64,000 nt of DNA from Bacteroidales bacterium. Lineage in GTDB: Bacteria; Bacteroidota; Bacteroidia; Bacteroidales; UBA932. Made by a program: the position numbers and the translations under genes. The notes under the pieces are model-generated. The model worked only from the letters and a program-made list of their open reading frames with translations. It searched no databases and was not told where the DNA came from. The DNA is taken from positions 42,297 through 106,296 of the forward strand of contig SUYX01000002.1 in assembly GCA_015060225.1 (NCBI GenBank), read 5' to 3'. Position 1 is the stretch's first letter. The number at the start of each line of letters is the position of its first letter. Below are positions 45,779 to 54,828 of this stretch, piece after piece.

Positions 45779-46941
45779 TTCCTGTAAATTTTATCCATAA
45801 CAAGGGCAATGGCGCCGTCACCGGTAACATTACATGCAGTTCCAAAAGTATCCATTGCAATATAAAGGGCAATCATTAATCCCTGAAGATCTTCATTAAA
45901 ACCAAGCATTGAAGCCAAAAGGCCCAAAGCAGCCATAATCGCTCCGCCAGGTACACCTGGAGCAGCAACCATAGTAATTCCAAGCATGCATATGAAACCG
46001 GCAAACATATCAAGTCCATGAGGCATACCCTGCATCCAAAGAATTGCAAAGGCACAAGCTACAATCTTTAGGGTACTTCCGGCGAGATGAATAGTTGCAC
46101 AAAGAGGAATTACAAAACCGGCAAGTTTCTCATCAACACCATTTTTTATTGCTTGGCGCAATGTAACAGGTATTGTTGCAGCGGAAGACTGTGTACCCAA
46201 AGCAGTAACATAAGCTGGCAACATTGTAATAAGCAGTTTAATCGGATTCTTCTTTACAATGGAACCGGCAACAACAAACTGGATAAACAGCAAGGAAACA
46301 TGCATCACAAAAATTATAGCAATAACCTTAATGAAGAGTTTCATAATGGCACCTGCCTGCCCCTCTGCACCAATCTGAAGAAATATACCAAAAATATAAA
46401 TTGGCAACAAAGGAATTATTACTCCCGATATAACTTTATTGATAATATCCCTGAACTCTATGAGTCCGTTCTTAAGTCTGTTGCCCTCAATAGCACACAA
46501 CCCCAAACCCAGAACAAAAGCAAAAACAAGGGCAGTAGTGACACTGAAAAGAGGCGGCATTTCAACAGAAAAATAAGGTAAAATCTTTTCACCATGCGCT
46601 ATACCGGCACTAAAAGAATTTGTCGGATCCAAAAAAACCGGATAAGTAAAATCACATGTGAAATAAGAAAAGAAACCGGCAAAAAGTGTGGAACCATAAG
46701 CAATAGCAGCTGTAACTGCAAGAAGTTTACCTGCACCTTTACCAAGCTCTGCAATTCCTGGCGCAACAAGACCTACAATTATCAGTGGAATGGTAAAGCC
46801 CAGAAAATTGCCGAATATCCCATTGAGGGTTACGAATGACCTGTTAAGGAAATCTGGAAAAAAATAAGAACAGCCAATACCTAAAGCTATGGCAATCAAA
46901 ACTTTGCCCAATAACGGGAGATTTTTAAGCTTATCAAACAT
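45775..46941 (-). CDS. Dicarboxylate/amino acid:cation symporter (DAACS family)
   Basis: 388 aa inner-membrane symporter related to GltP/GltT/DctA. Eight membrane segments and two hairpin loops; the hairpin 1 region reads GTQSSAATIPVTL, and the substrate-site segment near the end AALGLLASMLGFNEDLQGLMIALYIAMDTFGTACNVTGDGA matches the D(T/x)xxT-N-xxGD pattern. Substrate is probably glutamate, aspartate or a neutral or dicarboxylic analogue. First gene of a two-gene unit with the amidase. Confidence 0.92.
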   Translation of the reverse strand: MFDKLKNLPLLGKVLIAIALGIGCSYFFPDFLNRSFVTLNGIFGNFLGFTIPLIIVGLVAPGIAELGKGAGKLLAVTAAIAYGSTLFAGFFSYFTCDFTYPVFLDPTNSFSAGIAHGEKILPYFSVEMPPLFSVTTALVFAFVLGLGLCAIEGNRLKNGLIEFRDIINKVISGVIIPLLPIYIFGIFLQIGAEGQAGAIMKLFIKVIAIIFVMHVSLLFIQFVVAGSIVKKNPIKLLITMLPAYVTALGTQSSAATIPVTLRQAIKNGVDEKLAGFVIPLCATIHLAGSTLKIVACAFAILWMQGMPHGLDMFAGFICMLGITMVAAPGVPGGAIMAALGLLASMLGFNEDLQGLMIALYIAMDTFGTACNVTGDGAIALVMDKIYRK

Positions 46942-46959
46942 AAAACCGCTAAAATTACA

Positions 46960-47184
46960 TTATTTGTCTGCTGGGAGTTTTTCTATCAGCTGCTCCTTAA
47001 CATGATTACCCTTATCCTGCTGAGAATCAAAAACGGAAAGTTCACCCTTGAAGAAAAACAACTTAAGAATGGCAAACATTATAAAAAGCTTTATAAGCAC
47101 AATAGCCCATAAGTACTTCCCCAAAGTCATACTTCTGAAGCCATCCCTATAAAACTCAAATATTTTTTTTAAGCCAACACCCAT
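46960..47184 (-). CDS. DUF4492 small membrane protein
   Basis: 74 aa. Starts MGVGLKKIFEFYRDGFRSMTLGKYLWAIVLIKLFIMFAILKLFFF; the FYRDGFRSMTLG...LIKLFIMF sequence is the DUF4492 signature. One membrane segment with a short cytosolic N-terminus. In other Bacteroidetes the family is often found near cytochrome bd genes, suggesting a link to membrane redox complexes. The frame can be extended upstream to 47379, but that part overlaps the divergent promoter and coding region of the iron-sulfur protein; 47184 is the right start. Divergent from that gene by 43 bases. Confidence 0.82.
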   Translation of the reverse strand: MGVGLKKIFEFYRDGFRSMTLGKYLWAIVLIKLFIMFAILKLFFFKGELSVFDSQQDKGNHVKEQLIEKLPADK

Positions 47185-47201
47185 ATAATTCCTAAAAATA
47201 G

Positions 47202-47209
47202 TAAATTTG
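47202..47209 (+). promoter_or_regulatory. -7 promoter element for the NapH/NapG-like gene
   Basis: TAAATTTG matches TAnnTTTG. It overlaps the most upstream possible start at 47207 and so favours ATG 47228. Confidence 0.5.
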
Positions 47210-47227
47210 TATATAAAAACAAAACTG

Positions 47228-48736
47228 ATGAAGAAATATCTGAGGATTTTAAGAATTACAATTGCTACAATAGCCTTTGTAACTATAACTTGCGGCTTTT
47301 TGAACATGAGCGGAGGCAATCCGGTTTCCCAAATGTTCCTCCGGACACAATTCACACCTGCAATGGTATCGATATTCACAGGTTCGGCTTTGGCATTTGC
47401 TCTGATTATTATCCTTACATTACTGTTTGGAAGGGTTTATTGCTCATTCCTTTGTCCGCTGGGAATCTTTCAGGATATAGTAACAAGAGTCTCAAATATT
47501 GCAAAGAAAAAGGCAAATGGAGGAAAACTTCCAAAACAAAAATGGTCAAAGCCCCACAATGTATTGAGATACACTATCCTTGTCATCACAGCAATATGCC
47601 TGATAACCGGTTTTACTTATCCTCTTGCTCTTCTTGATCCCTACTCCAATTGGGGTAAAATTGCAGGCCAGATATTCGGATCAATTGAACTTGCAATTAC
47701 CAATATGCTGTCTGGAATATTCCCTTCAATGTTCTATGTTCAAGATTACGTTACTGTAGGAATACAGGCTTTCATATACTCAATATTCTTCCTTAGTGTC
47801 ATAATCCTGTTCAGTGCGGCAAAAGGGAGATTGTACTGCAACACAGTATGTCCTGTAGGATCATTTCTAGGATTGCTGAGCGGTTTTTCACTGTTCAAAC
47901 CTGTAATTGACAAGGAAAAATGTATCAAATGCAACCTCTGTGCAAACAGCTGCAAGAGCAACTGTATAAATCTGGAAACAAAAGAGATAGATGCAACAAG
48001 ATGTGTAGCATGCTACAACTGTCTTACAGCCTGCAAGCGTGGAGGAGTAAAATTTGTACCGGTATGGTTCAAAAAAAGGAGACAGGAAGATCCATTCAAT
48101 AGAACAATTGAGAATAAGGAAAGGAGAAATGCCCTTATAGCAATGGGAGGATTTGCAGCTGCCGTTGCAACCAGAAGTTTCATCTACCCTAAAGCATCAT
48201 ACACAGGTGGCTCAGTGGTTTCGGCAGAAGGGACACCAATCATGCCTCCAGGGGCAAGGAATCTCAAAGCCTTCAAGGATGCATGTACAGCGTGTCACGC
48301 ATGTGTGGCTGCCTGCCCACAGAACATAATAAAACCGGCATCATTCGAATACGGAATAGACGGAATAATGCTCCCGACAATAAATTACAGTAAAAATTCC
48401 TGCAAATACAGCTGCAATACCTGCACACAGGTTTGTCCTCATGGTGCATTGGAGCATATATCACTGGAAGAGAAACAACATACACGCATAGCACTGGCTA
48501 CTTATGATCCGACTACATGCGTTATTGTTACCGACGGGGCAAGATGTGGTGCCTGTTCAAGAAGATGTCCTGCAAAAGCTATCGGGATGAAGGAGAATCC
48601 GATGATTCCTGGACAATTCCTTCCACAGATTGATTCTGCACTATGTATTGGATGTGGAGCGTGTATGAATGTTTGTCCTGCTTTACCTAAGGCTATTACA
48701 ATACAAGGAGTTTCAATCCAGACAAGAACTGTATAA
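47228..48736 (+). CDS. Membrane 4Fe-4S protein, NapH/NapG-like fusion
   Basis: 502 aa from ATG 47228. The N-terminal part resembles NapH: four to five membrane segments, two CxxxCP motifs (CSFLCPLG and CNTVCPVGSFLG) and two ferredoxin motifs (CIKCNLCANSCKSNC and CVACYNCLTACKRG). Next comes ERRNALIAMGGFAAAVATRS, a twin-arginine-like hydrophobic segment as in NapG, then three more 4Fe-4S motifs (CTACHACVAACP, CKYSCNTCTQVCP, CGACSRRCP and CIGCGACMNVCP). It probably passes electrons from the quinol pool or ferredoxin across the membrane. The partner is unknown; no nap genes are nearby. Confidence 0.85.
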   Translation: MKKYLRILRITIATIAFVTITCGFLNMSGGNPVSQMFLRTQFTPAMVSIFTGSALAFALIIILTLLFGRVYCSFLCPLGIFQDIVTRVSNIAKKKANGGKLPKQKWSKPHNVLRYTILVITAICLITGFTYPLALLDPYSNWGKIAGQIFGSIELAITNMLSGIFPSMFYVQDYVTVGIQAFIYSIFFLSVIILFSAAKGRLYCNTVCPVGSFLGLLSGFSLFKPVIDKEKCIKCNLCANSCKSNCINLETKEIDATRCVACYNCLTACKRGGVKFVPVWFKKRRQEDPFNRTIENKERRNALIAMGGFAAAVATRSFIYPKASYTGGSVVSAEGTPIMPPGARNLKAFKDACTACHACVAACPQNIIKPASFEYGIDGIMLPTINYSKNSCKYSCNTCTQVCPHGALEHISLEEKQHTRIALATYDPTTCVIVTDGARCGACSRRCPAKAIGMKENPMIPGQFLPQIDSALCIGCGACMNVCPALPKAITIQGVSIQTRTV

Positions 48737-48739
48737 TAT

Positions 48740-48770
48740 ACGGAAAGCAGAAGATTCTGCTTTCCGTTTG
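48740..48770. terminator. Shared hairpin between the iron-sulfur gene and folD
   Basis: Perfect 13-bp inverted repeat ACGGAAAGCAGAA / TTCTGCTTTCCGT with a two-base centre, three bases after one stop codon and nine before the other. Tails are only T-rich, so termination is plausible in both directions but not textbook. Confidence 0.65.
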
Positions 48771-48778
48771 AAATTAGA

Positions 48779-49651
48779 TTACTTTCCTTCTGCTGCCTTG
48801 AGAGTATTTACCATCAATGAAACAATGGTCATAGGGCCAACACCGCCAGGAACAGGGGTAATATATGAAGCTTTAGGAGCAACCGATTCAAAATCCACAT
48901 CACCTTCAAGCCTGTAACCGGACTTCTTTGAAGGATCGGAAATTCTGGTAATTCCCACATCAACAATTACAGTCCCTTCTCTAACCATGTCACCTTTTAA
49001 AAAACCTGGTGAACCAAGGGCCGCTATAATTATGTCAGCTTGTTTTGTATATAACTCAATATTCTTTGTACGGCTGTGACAGATAGTAACAGTACAATCT
49101 CCCGGGTTATCCTTTAGCGACATGAGATTGGCCAATGGCCTTCCAACAATATTGCTTCTGCCAATTATCACACAATGTTTTCCTGAAGTCTCAATACCAT
49201 ATTCATCCAACAACCTAAGAATCCCATAAGGAGTGGCAGGGAGAAATGTAGGAAGACCCAATGTCATTTTCCCTACATTCACAGGGTGGAAACCATCAAC
49301 ATCCTTTGAAGGGTCAATGGCATTGATAACGGCATCTTCATCAATATGGCCGGGAAGAGGCAACTGCACAATAAGGCCATCCACATCATCGTTCCTGTTA
49401 ATCTCATCTATCTTTCTGATAAGCTCAACCTGAGTAATCTCTGCAGGAAACCTGTGAAGGGTAGAGTTGAAACCCACCTGCGCACAAGCCCTCTCCTTAT
49501 TGCCTACATAAGTCTGGCTTGCGCCGTCATTTCCTACAAGAATAGCTGCCAAATGAGGTCGTTTACCACCTGCAGCAACTTTATCTTTTACCATTTGGGC
49601 AATCTCCAGTTTAATCTTCTCTGAAGTTGCCTTACCGTCTAGAATAACCAT
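48779..49651 (-). CDS. folD: Methylenetetrahydrofolate dehydrogenase / cyclohydrolase
   Basis: Bifunctional folate one-carbon enzyme. 290 aa. Catalytic Lys and Tyr in [13 protein letters not shown], signature [13 protein letters not shown], and NADP-binding [16 protein letters not shown] followed by [25 protein letters not shown] near the end is the second family signature. Last gene of the minus-strand run lysA, tetR, ffh, folD. Confidence 0.96.
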   Translation of the reverse strand: MVILDGKATSEKIKLEIAQMVKDKVAAGGKRPHLAAILVGNDGASQTYVGNKERACAQVGFNSTLHRFPAEITQVELIRKIDEINRNDDVDGLIVQLPLPGHIDEDAVINAIDPSKDVDGFHPVNVGKMTLGLPTFLPATPYGILRLLDEYGIETSGKHCVIIGRSNIVGRPLANLMSLKDNPGDCTVTICHSRTKNIELYTKQADIIIAALGSPGFLKGDMVREGTVIVDVGITRISDPSKKSGYRLEGDVDFESVAPKASYITPVPGGVGPMTIVSLMVNTLKAAEGK

Positions 49652-49674
49652 ATTATTTTATAATAGTTGTTAAA

Positions 49675-51018
49675 TTACCGTCTTCTCATCCCCTGCATGG
49701 CCTTCATGGCACTCATCTTGTTCTTGATGCCGCCACCTGCCATAACCTTCATCACTTTTCTGGTGTCCTCAAACTGTTTGAGCAATCTGTTCACTTCAAC
49801 AATTGTAGTACCGCTACCCTCGGCAATCCTCCTTCTTCTGCTTCCATTAATGACATTCGGATTGTTCCTTTCATATGGTGTCATTGATTGGATAATGGCC
49901 TCTACACTCTTGAATGCAGAGTTGTCAAGATCAACATCCCTCAAAGCCTTGCCTACACCCGGAAGCATGGAAGCAAGATCCTTTATATTACCCATTTTCT
50001 TTATCTGCTGTATCTGATCATAGAAATCAGAAAGGGTAAACTGGTCTTTTATGAGTTTCTTCTGAAGTTTCTTTGCCTCTTCCTCGTCAAACTGCTCCTG
50101 TGCTTTCTCTACAAGGGAAACAACGTCTCCCATACCCAAGATACGGTCAGCAATACGTTTAGGATGGAATACATCCAAAGCATCCATCTTCTCACCGGCA
50201 CTAATAAACTTGATAGGTTTATGTACGACAGCCCTAATAGAAAGTGCAGCACCACCTCTGGTATCACCATCAAGTTTTGTAAGGACTACACCATCAAAAT
50301 CCAGCCTGTCATTGAAAGCTTTTGCAGTTTCAACAGCATCCTGACCTGTCATTGAGTCAACAACAAACAAAGTTTCAGTAGGATTGACAGCATCCTTTAT
50401 GGCAGCAATTTCATCCATCATCTGCTCATCTACAGCAAGACGGCCTGCAGTATCCACAATAACAAGTGAAAAACCTTCATTCTTGGCCTTGGCAACAGCA
50501 TTCTTTGCAATAGAAACAGGGTCTTTGGATCCCTCCTCTGTATAAACCTCCACACCTATTTGTTCACCAAGTACTTTCAACTGGTCAATCGCAGCAGGCC
50601 TATAAACATCACCTGCAACAAGAAGTACTTTCCTTCCCCTTTTAGTCCTGCAGTTAAGTGCCAGTTTTCCCGAGAAAGTAGTTTTACCGGAACCTTGAAG
50701 ACCTGCTACAAGAACAATTCCAGGTTCTCCCTTAATATTGATATCTGTAGCCTCCGAGCCCATGAGTTTTGTAAGCTCATCGTGCACAATTTTAACCATC
50801 ATCTGGCTTGGCTTTACAGCCTTAAGCACATTTTGGCCGAGTGCAATATTCTTTACATCATCACAGAATGACTTGGCAATCTTATAGCTGACATCAGCAT
50901 CCAACAGCGCTTTTCTTACATCCTTAAGAGTCTCAGCAACATTAATCTCAGTAATCTTTCCCTCACCCTTGAGAATTTTGAATGAACTCTCTAACCTGTC
51001 TATTAAATTTTCAAACAT
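49675..51018 (-). CDS. ffh: Signal recognition particle GTPase Ffh
   Basis: Protein subunit of SRP, binds 4.5S RNA and signal sequences of membrane proteins. 447 aa. N domain (residues 1-85), G domain with P-loop GLQGSGKTTFSGKLA, DTAGRLAVDEQMM, and TKLDGDTRGGAALS, and a Met-rich M domain with the RNA-binding helix (IINGSRRRRIAEGSGT) and C-terminus GIKNKMSAMKAMQGM. Complete and canonical. Confidence 0.97.
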   Translation of the reverse strand: MFENLIDRLESSFKILKGEGKITEINVAETLKDVRKALLDADVSYKIAKSFCDDVKNIALGQNVLKAVKPSQMMVKIVHDELTKLMGSEATDINIKGEPGIVLVAGLQGSGKTTFSGKLALNCRTKRGRKVLLVAGDVYRPAAIDQLKVLGEQIGVEVYTEEGSKDPVSIAKNAVAKAKNEGFSLVIVDTAGRLAVDEQMMDEIAAIKDAVNPTETLFVVDSMTGQDAVETAKAFNDRLDFDGVVLTKLDGDTRGGAALSIRAVVHKPIKFISAGEKMDALDVFHPKRIADRILGMGDVVSLVEKAQEQFDEEEAKKLQKKLIKDQFTLSDFYDQIQQIKKMGNIKDLASMLPGVGKALRDVDLDNSAFKSVEAIIQSMTPYERNNPNVINGSRRRRIAEGSGTTIVEVNRLLKQFEDTRKVMKVMAGGGIKNKMSAMKAMQGMRRR

Positions 51019-51042
51019 ATCTAAAAAACTTTCTCAATAAAA

Positions 51043-51648
51043 TCACAAATACTTCTGAAGAACAGCATATCCCTTCTCGTTTATAACAGAATTCAGGTGA
51101 TGAATAACAAGCTCCCTGTGGAATTCTACAGAATCTTCAAAGTATTTGAATCCGTCATTATCCCATCTATAAAACAACTCTATGGCCGAAGTATAGAAAA
51201 GTGTAACATAATCCATGTTAAGGTTATCTCTATACAACCCCTGTTCTATACCCAACTCCAAATTTTTTTTCACCAGCCGCGAATAAAAATTCTTTCTGTC
51301 TGTAAAAGCAGAAATGTTGAGCGATGACTTGTAAATTGAATAGTCCTTCAAAAGAAGAGGACCCAATTTCAATATCTCATCAGAAATGATAACCGCAACC
51401 GTAAGGAAAGACTCAATGGCATTCTCACTTTTCTGGTCTGCCAAGGCAATCTCCTTTTCAAGGGTACTGTAAAAATAATTCAGTACAGTACCAATCAGTT
51501 CCGGTTTGCTGTTAAAGTTGTTATATAAGGTCTTTTTTGTCAATCCAAGCTCCTGGGCAATCTCCTCCATATTGAGAGTGAGCCCACGGAGCTTGAAAAG
51601 TTCAAATACCTGTTGAGTATACTTGTCTTTAGAACTTACTCTAGGCAT
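51043..51648 (-). CDS. TetR/AcrR-family transcriptional regulator
   Basis: 201 aa. N-terminal helix-turn-helix (residues 12-50, LTLNMEEIAQELGLTKKTLYNNFNSKPELIG) is the TetR DNA-binding signature; the C-terminal ligand domain is helical and unclassified. It sits between lysA and ffh on the same strand, 11 and 24 bases away, an odd place for a regulator. Its targets are not evident; no efflux genes adjoin it. Confidence 0.9.
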   Translation of the reverse strand: MPRVSSKDKYTQQVFELFKLRGLTLNMEEIAQELGLTKKTLYNNFNSKPELIGTVLNYFYSTLEKEIALADQKSENAIESFLTVAVIISDEILKLGPLLLKDYSIYKSSLNISAFTDRKNFYSRLVKKNLELGIEQGLYRDNLNMDYVTLFYTSAIELFYRWDNDGFKYFEDSVEFHRELVIHHLNSVINEKGYAVLQKYL

Positions 51649-51659
51649 AAAATATAATA

Positions 51660-52817
51660 CTATAGTTCGTCTGAATAGTATGCTTTTGCAATATCTCTCT
51701 GGTTATATTTCATAGCCATAACCTGACCGTAAGCACCTGCAGTATGAAGGGCTACAAGGTCACCTCTGCTTGTCTGAGGAAGAATGATGTTCTTGCCCCA
51801 CTGGTCACTGCTCTCGCAAACAGGACCTACAACATCATATCTCATCTTGCGTTTGTAAGAAGAAGTAAGGTTCTCAATTGCATGGTGTGCCTGATACAAA
51901 GCAGGACGGATAAGGTCATTCATACCTGCATCAAGAATAGCAAATTTCTTTTTCTGGCCAACTTTAACATAAAGAACCCTTGAAATAAGATGACCGCACT
52001 GTGCAACAATTGCCCTGCCTGGCTCAAAGTGTACATTCTGTCCTGGAGCAACAATCAGGTTCTCGTTGATAAGTTTGAAGTACTCCTCAAAAGAAGCGAT
52101 AGGATTCTCGTTAGGGTTAACATAATCAACTCCCAAACCACCTCCAAGGTTAAGGTTGGCAATATTCATACCTCTGTCAGTAAACCATTTCTGAAGTTCA
52201 GCAATTCTGCCGCAAAGGGTCTTGAATACGCCAAGATCCAAAATCTGTGAACCTACGTGGAAGTGAAGACCTATTAGCTCAACATTTTTGCACTCTTTGA
52301 ACAAGTTTGCAAAATCCTCAAACATCCAAGGGCTTACACCAAATTTGTTCTCTTTAAGACCAGTAGAGATGTATTTGTGGGTATGAGCGTCAATATCAGG
52401 GTTAATACGCAAAGCAATCTTTGCAACTTTACCCATACCTGCAGCAAGGTCGTTGATAACCTTAACCTCAGGAACAGACTCACAGTTGAAGCTGAAAATA
52501 CCTGCCTTTAGGGCAGTCTTTATCTCTTTGTCTGATTTACCTACACCTGCATAAACTACATTCTCAGCGCCAAAGCCGGATTTGATGGCCAAAGCAACCT
52601 CATTGCCGCTCACGCAGTCTGCACCAAGACCTGCGTTCTTAATCTTCTCAAGAATTCTTGGATTGGCATTAGCTTTAAGGGCAAAATGCGCATGATAGCC
52701 ATATTTCTTAATCTGTTGTGTGTAAATGTCCAAAGTTTTGTCCAACAACTCCATATCATAGTAGTAGAAAGGAGTCTCAATGCTCTGGAAAGCTGAAATA
52801 GCAGATGCTGTAATCAT
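51660..52817 (-). CDS. lysA: Diaminopimelate decarboxylase
   Basis: PLP enzyme that makes lysine from meso-diaminopimelate. 385 aa. The PLP Lys is in AHFALKANANP; FHVGSQ, NLGGGLGVDY and EPGRAIVAQCG line the barrel; the C-terminal domain contributes CESSDQWG, with the second-subunit Cys, and AGAYG. First gene of a four-gene minus-strand run. Start at ATG 52817, with a TAnnTTTG element 47 bases upstream. Confidence 0.95.
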   Translation of the reverse strand: MITASAISAFQSIETPFYYYDMELLDKTLDIYTQQIKKYGYHAHFALKANANPRILEKIKNAGLGADCVSGNEVALAIKSGFGAENVVYAGVGKSDKEIKTALKAGIFSFNCESVPEVKVINDLAAGMGKVAKIALRINPDIDAHTHKYISTGLKENKFGVSPWMFEDFANLFKECKNVELIGLHFHVGSQILDLGVFKTLCGRIAELQKWFTDRGMNIANLNLGGGLGVDYVNPNENPIASFEEYFKLINENLIVAPGQNVHFEPGRAIVAQCGHLISRVLYVKVGQKKKFAILDAGMNDLIRPALYQAHHAIENLTSSYKRKMRYDVVGPVCESSDQWGKNIILPQTSRGDLVALHTAGAYGQVMAMKYNQRDIAKAYYSDEL

Positions 52818-52863
52818 AGTTTCTTATATTTTAATCGATTAATTTTAATTTTCCTATAATCTG

Positions 52864-52871
52864 CAAAATTA
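52864..52871 (-). promoter_or_regulatory. -7 promoter element for lysA
   Basis: Minus-strand TAATTTTG matches TAnnTTTG. Its upstream half overlaps the divergent promoter of the FISUMP lipoprotein gene. Confidence 0.45.
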
Positions 52872-52884
52872 GCAAAATTTTAAT

Positions 52885-52892
52885 TAAATTTG
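52885..52892 (+). promoter_or_regulatory. -7 promoter element for the FISUMP lipoprotein
   Basis: TAAATTTG matches TAnnTTTG. It overlaps the longest open frame (TTG at 52890), so the real start is ATG 52929. Confidence 0.5.
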
Positions 52893-52928
52893 ACACATTG
52901 TGGATACAAAGTGAAATTATTTAAGAAA

Positions 52929-54767
52929 ATGAGAAAGGAAATTATATATTCTATCATTGCTTCAGGAGCATTATTATTAACGAGCTGCGAAAAGAATGAA
53001 GTTTCAGACATTTTAACAGGACAAACCAGCACATTTCCTGTCCCAAAAACAGAAAATGCAATTGACTTGGGTTTAAGTACCGACTGGGCCCCATATAACA
53101 TTGGAGCCAACAATCCAGAAGATTACGGCAACTATTATTCCTGGGGTGAAACTGAATACAAAACAGAATACACTCAGGAAACATATACATATCAAGGAAC
53201 AGAAGAGATAACCGGCACAGAATCAGATGCAGCACACGCAAAATGGGGAAATGGATGGAGACTCCCGACAAAATCAGAAATTGAAGAACTTAGCAGTAAA
53301 TGTAACTGGAAGGACACTGTATTTAATGGAGCAAAAGGTGTACTAATAACAGCAAGTAACGGAAATTCAATCTTTTTACCTGCAGCTGGAACTGCCAAAG
53401 GCGAAAATATAATAGATGAAGGATTTTCAGGTTGTTATATGAACGGCAATGAACCCGATTCAAGAACATACTATTTTGAGAATGAATTCGAAAAATATAT
53501 TGGATTCACTGTCAGACCAGTGATAGACCCTATTGAACTTGTAACAGTAGAGAAAGTAATCCAAAAAGAGGACTTTTCATATTCATTCATAAAAGATGAA
53601 ATAAGACACATATCATTCCTATTTGAAGCAAATCTTTCTATAAGAAAGAAATTCAGTTCTTTAGAAGAATTCGGTATTGCCATATACAGAAACAATGAGC
53701 TATATGCAAAATACCCTGCAGAAAATGACAAATACGCAATTATTAGAATTGAATCATCTGTAAATGATCTTAAGAAGACAGTAACAGATAAAGGTTCTAC
53801 AATATTCAATACAAAAGATAACTGGAGTATTGGAACATATTACATAAAAAGGGATTCCGGTAAGGCAAAAACATATTTTGGGAAAGAAATAACCTCTTTG
53901 GAACTTGTATATGTAGATAGTGCTATATACTTGAATGATATAACACAAGATCATAGCAAGTCATTATACTATGGTGGTGGAAGCCAACCTGGAAACAAAC
54001 TTGTAGAATTGTGGTTTAATGCACAAATTTCCATAGACACAATGGATAAATCAATACAAAGTTACGGTGTAGTGATTTATAAAAACAATACTTTCTACAC
54101 AAGAGCTGCAGCAACACGTACAACAGGGAAAGTAAATAGATTGATATGCAGCAACTACAATGAAATGACAATTAATAAAAATGAGAATGGTGAATATACT
54201 GCATCAACAGCCGACAAATGGGAAATAGGCACATATATCCAAAGAACAGACAAAGATGTTTTGCCAATCTTTGAATATCAAGATAATCGGATACCACTTG
54301 AATTAACATATACCCAAAAGCCATCAATCACAATAGATTCATATACAGATTCAGGTCTTCAAAATACTTCTGACTCTACCTGCAGTTCGCGTATGACTAT
54401 AAATGTAAAAGTAAACGGTGGATTCTTTATGGAAAACATCAATGTACTTACCGATGAACATATATCACTCAGTGGTAATAGCGAATTAGATAAACAAATA
54501 CTAACATTCCAGAAATTGCTGGATGAACAATTTTCCTGGAGCGTAAGCGGAGGATTCTGGCCTGCAGATGAAATAATAGAATTCAAAACAGGTGAAATTG
54601 TTTCATTTATAGACAAAAACAGAAATGACAATATATCAAGAGGTGCAACAATAAGATTCGGAAGCAGAACAGAAATGGATAAGACAGATATAATTTCAAA
54701 CAGTCTCAACTATATTTTATTGCACAACAAAAATATTAAAATTGAAATTACAGATTCCAATGAATAA
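52929..54767 (+). CDS. FISUMP-domain surface lipoprotein
   Basis: 612 aa from ATG 52929. Lipoprotein signal MRKEIIYSIIASGALLLTSC. Residues about 40-165 form a Fibrobacter succinogenes major paralogous (FISUMP) domain: DLGLSTDWAPYNIGANNPEDYGNYYSWGET, then KWGNGWRLPTKSEIEELSSKCNW, with a final GFTVRPV. The remaining 430 residues contain two similar beta-rich modules (each with an IYxNNxxYxx motif and a GTY-I-R segment), followed by a unique C-terminal region. Such proteins are surface-exposed lipoproteins in Bacteroidetes; the function is unknown. Codons are more AT-rich than in neighbours. Ends in a two-way terminator. Confidence 0.85.
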   Translation: MRKEIIYSIIASGALLLTSCEKNEVSDILTGQTSTFPVPKTENAIDLGLSTDWAPYNIGANNPEDYGNYYSWGETEYKTEYTQETYTYQGTEEITGTESDAAHAKWGNGWRLPTKSEIEELSSKCNWKDTVFNGAKGVLITASNGNSIFLPAAGTAKGENIIDEGFSGCYMNGNEPDSRTYYFENEFEKYIGFTVRPVIDPIELVTVEKVIQKEDFSYSFIKDEIRHISFLFEANLSIRKKFSSLEEFGIAIYRNNELYAKYPAENDKYAIIRIESSVNDLKKTVTDKGSTIFNTKDNWSIGTYYIKRDSGKAKTYFGKEITSLELVYVDSAIYLNDITQDHSKSLYYGGGSQPGNKLVELWFNAQISIDTMDKSIQSYGVVIYKNNTFYTRAAATRTTGKVNRLICSNYNEMTINKNENGEYTASTADKWEIGTYIQRTDKDVLPIFEYQDNRIPLELTYTQKPSITIDSYTDSGLQNTSDSTCSSRMTINVKVNGGFFMENINVLTDEHISLSGNSELDKQILTFQKLLDEQFSWSVSGGFWPADEIIEFKTGEIVSFIDKNRNDNISRGATIRFGSRTEMDKTDIISNSLNYILLHNKNIKIEITDSNE

Positions 54768-54771
54768 AAAT

Positions 54772-54812
54772 AAAATGAGGTGACCTTAAAGAAGATCACC
54801 TCATTTTTTTAA
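54772..54812. terminator. Bidirectional terminator between the FISUMP gene and DUF4301
   Basis: Perfect 12-bp stem AAAATGAGGTGA / TCACCTCATTTT with a 12-base loop, flanked by A-run and T-run, so it works for both convergent genes. Confidence 0.85.
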
Positions 54813-54828
54813 TTATCTGATATGAAAA

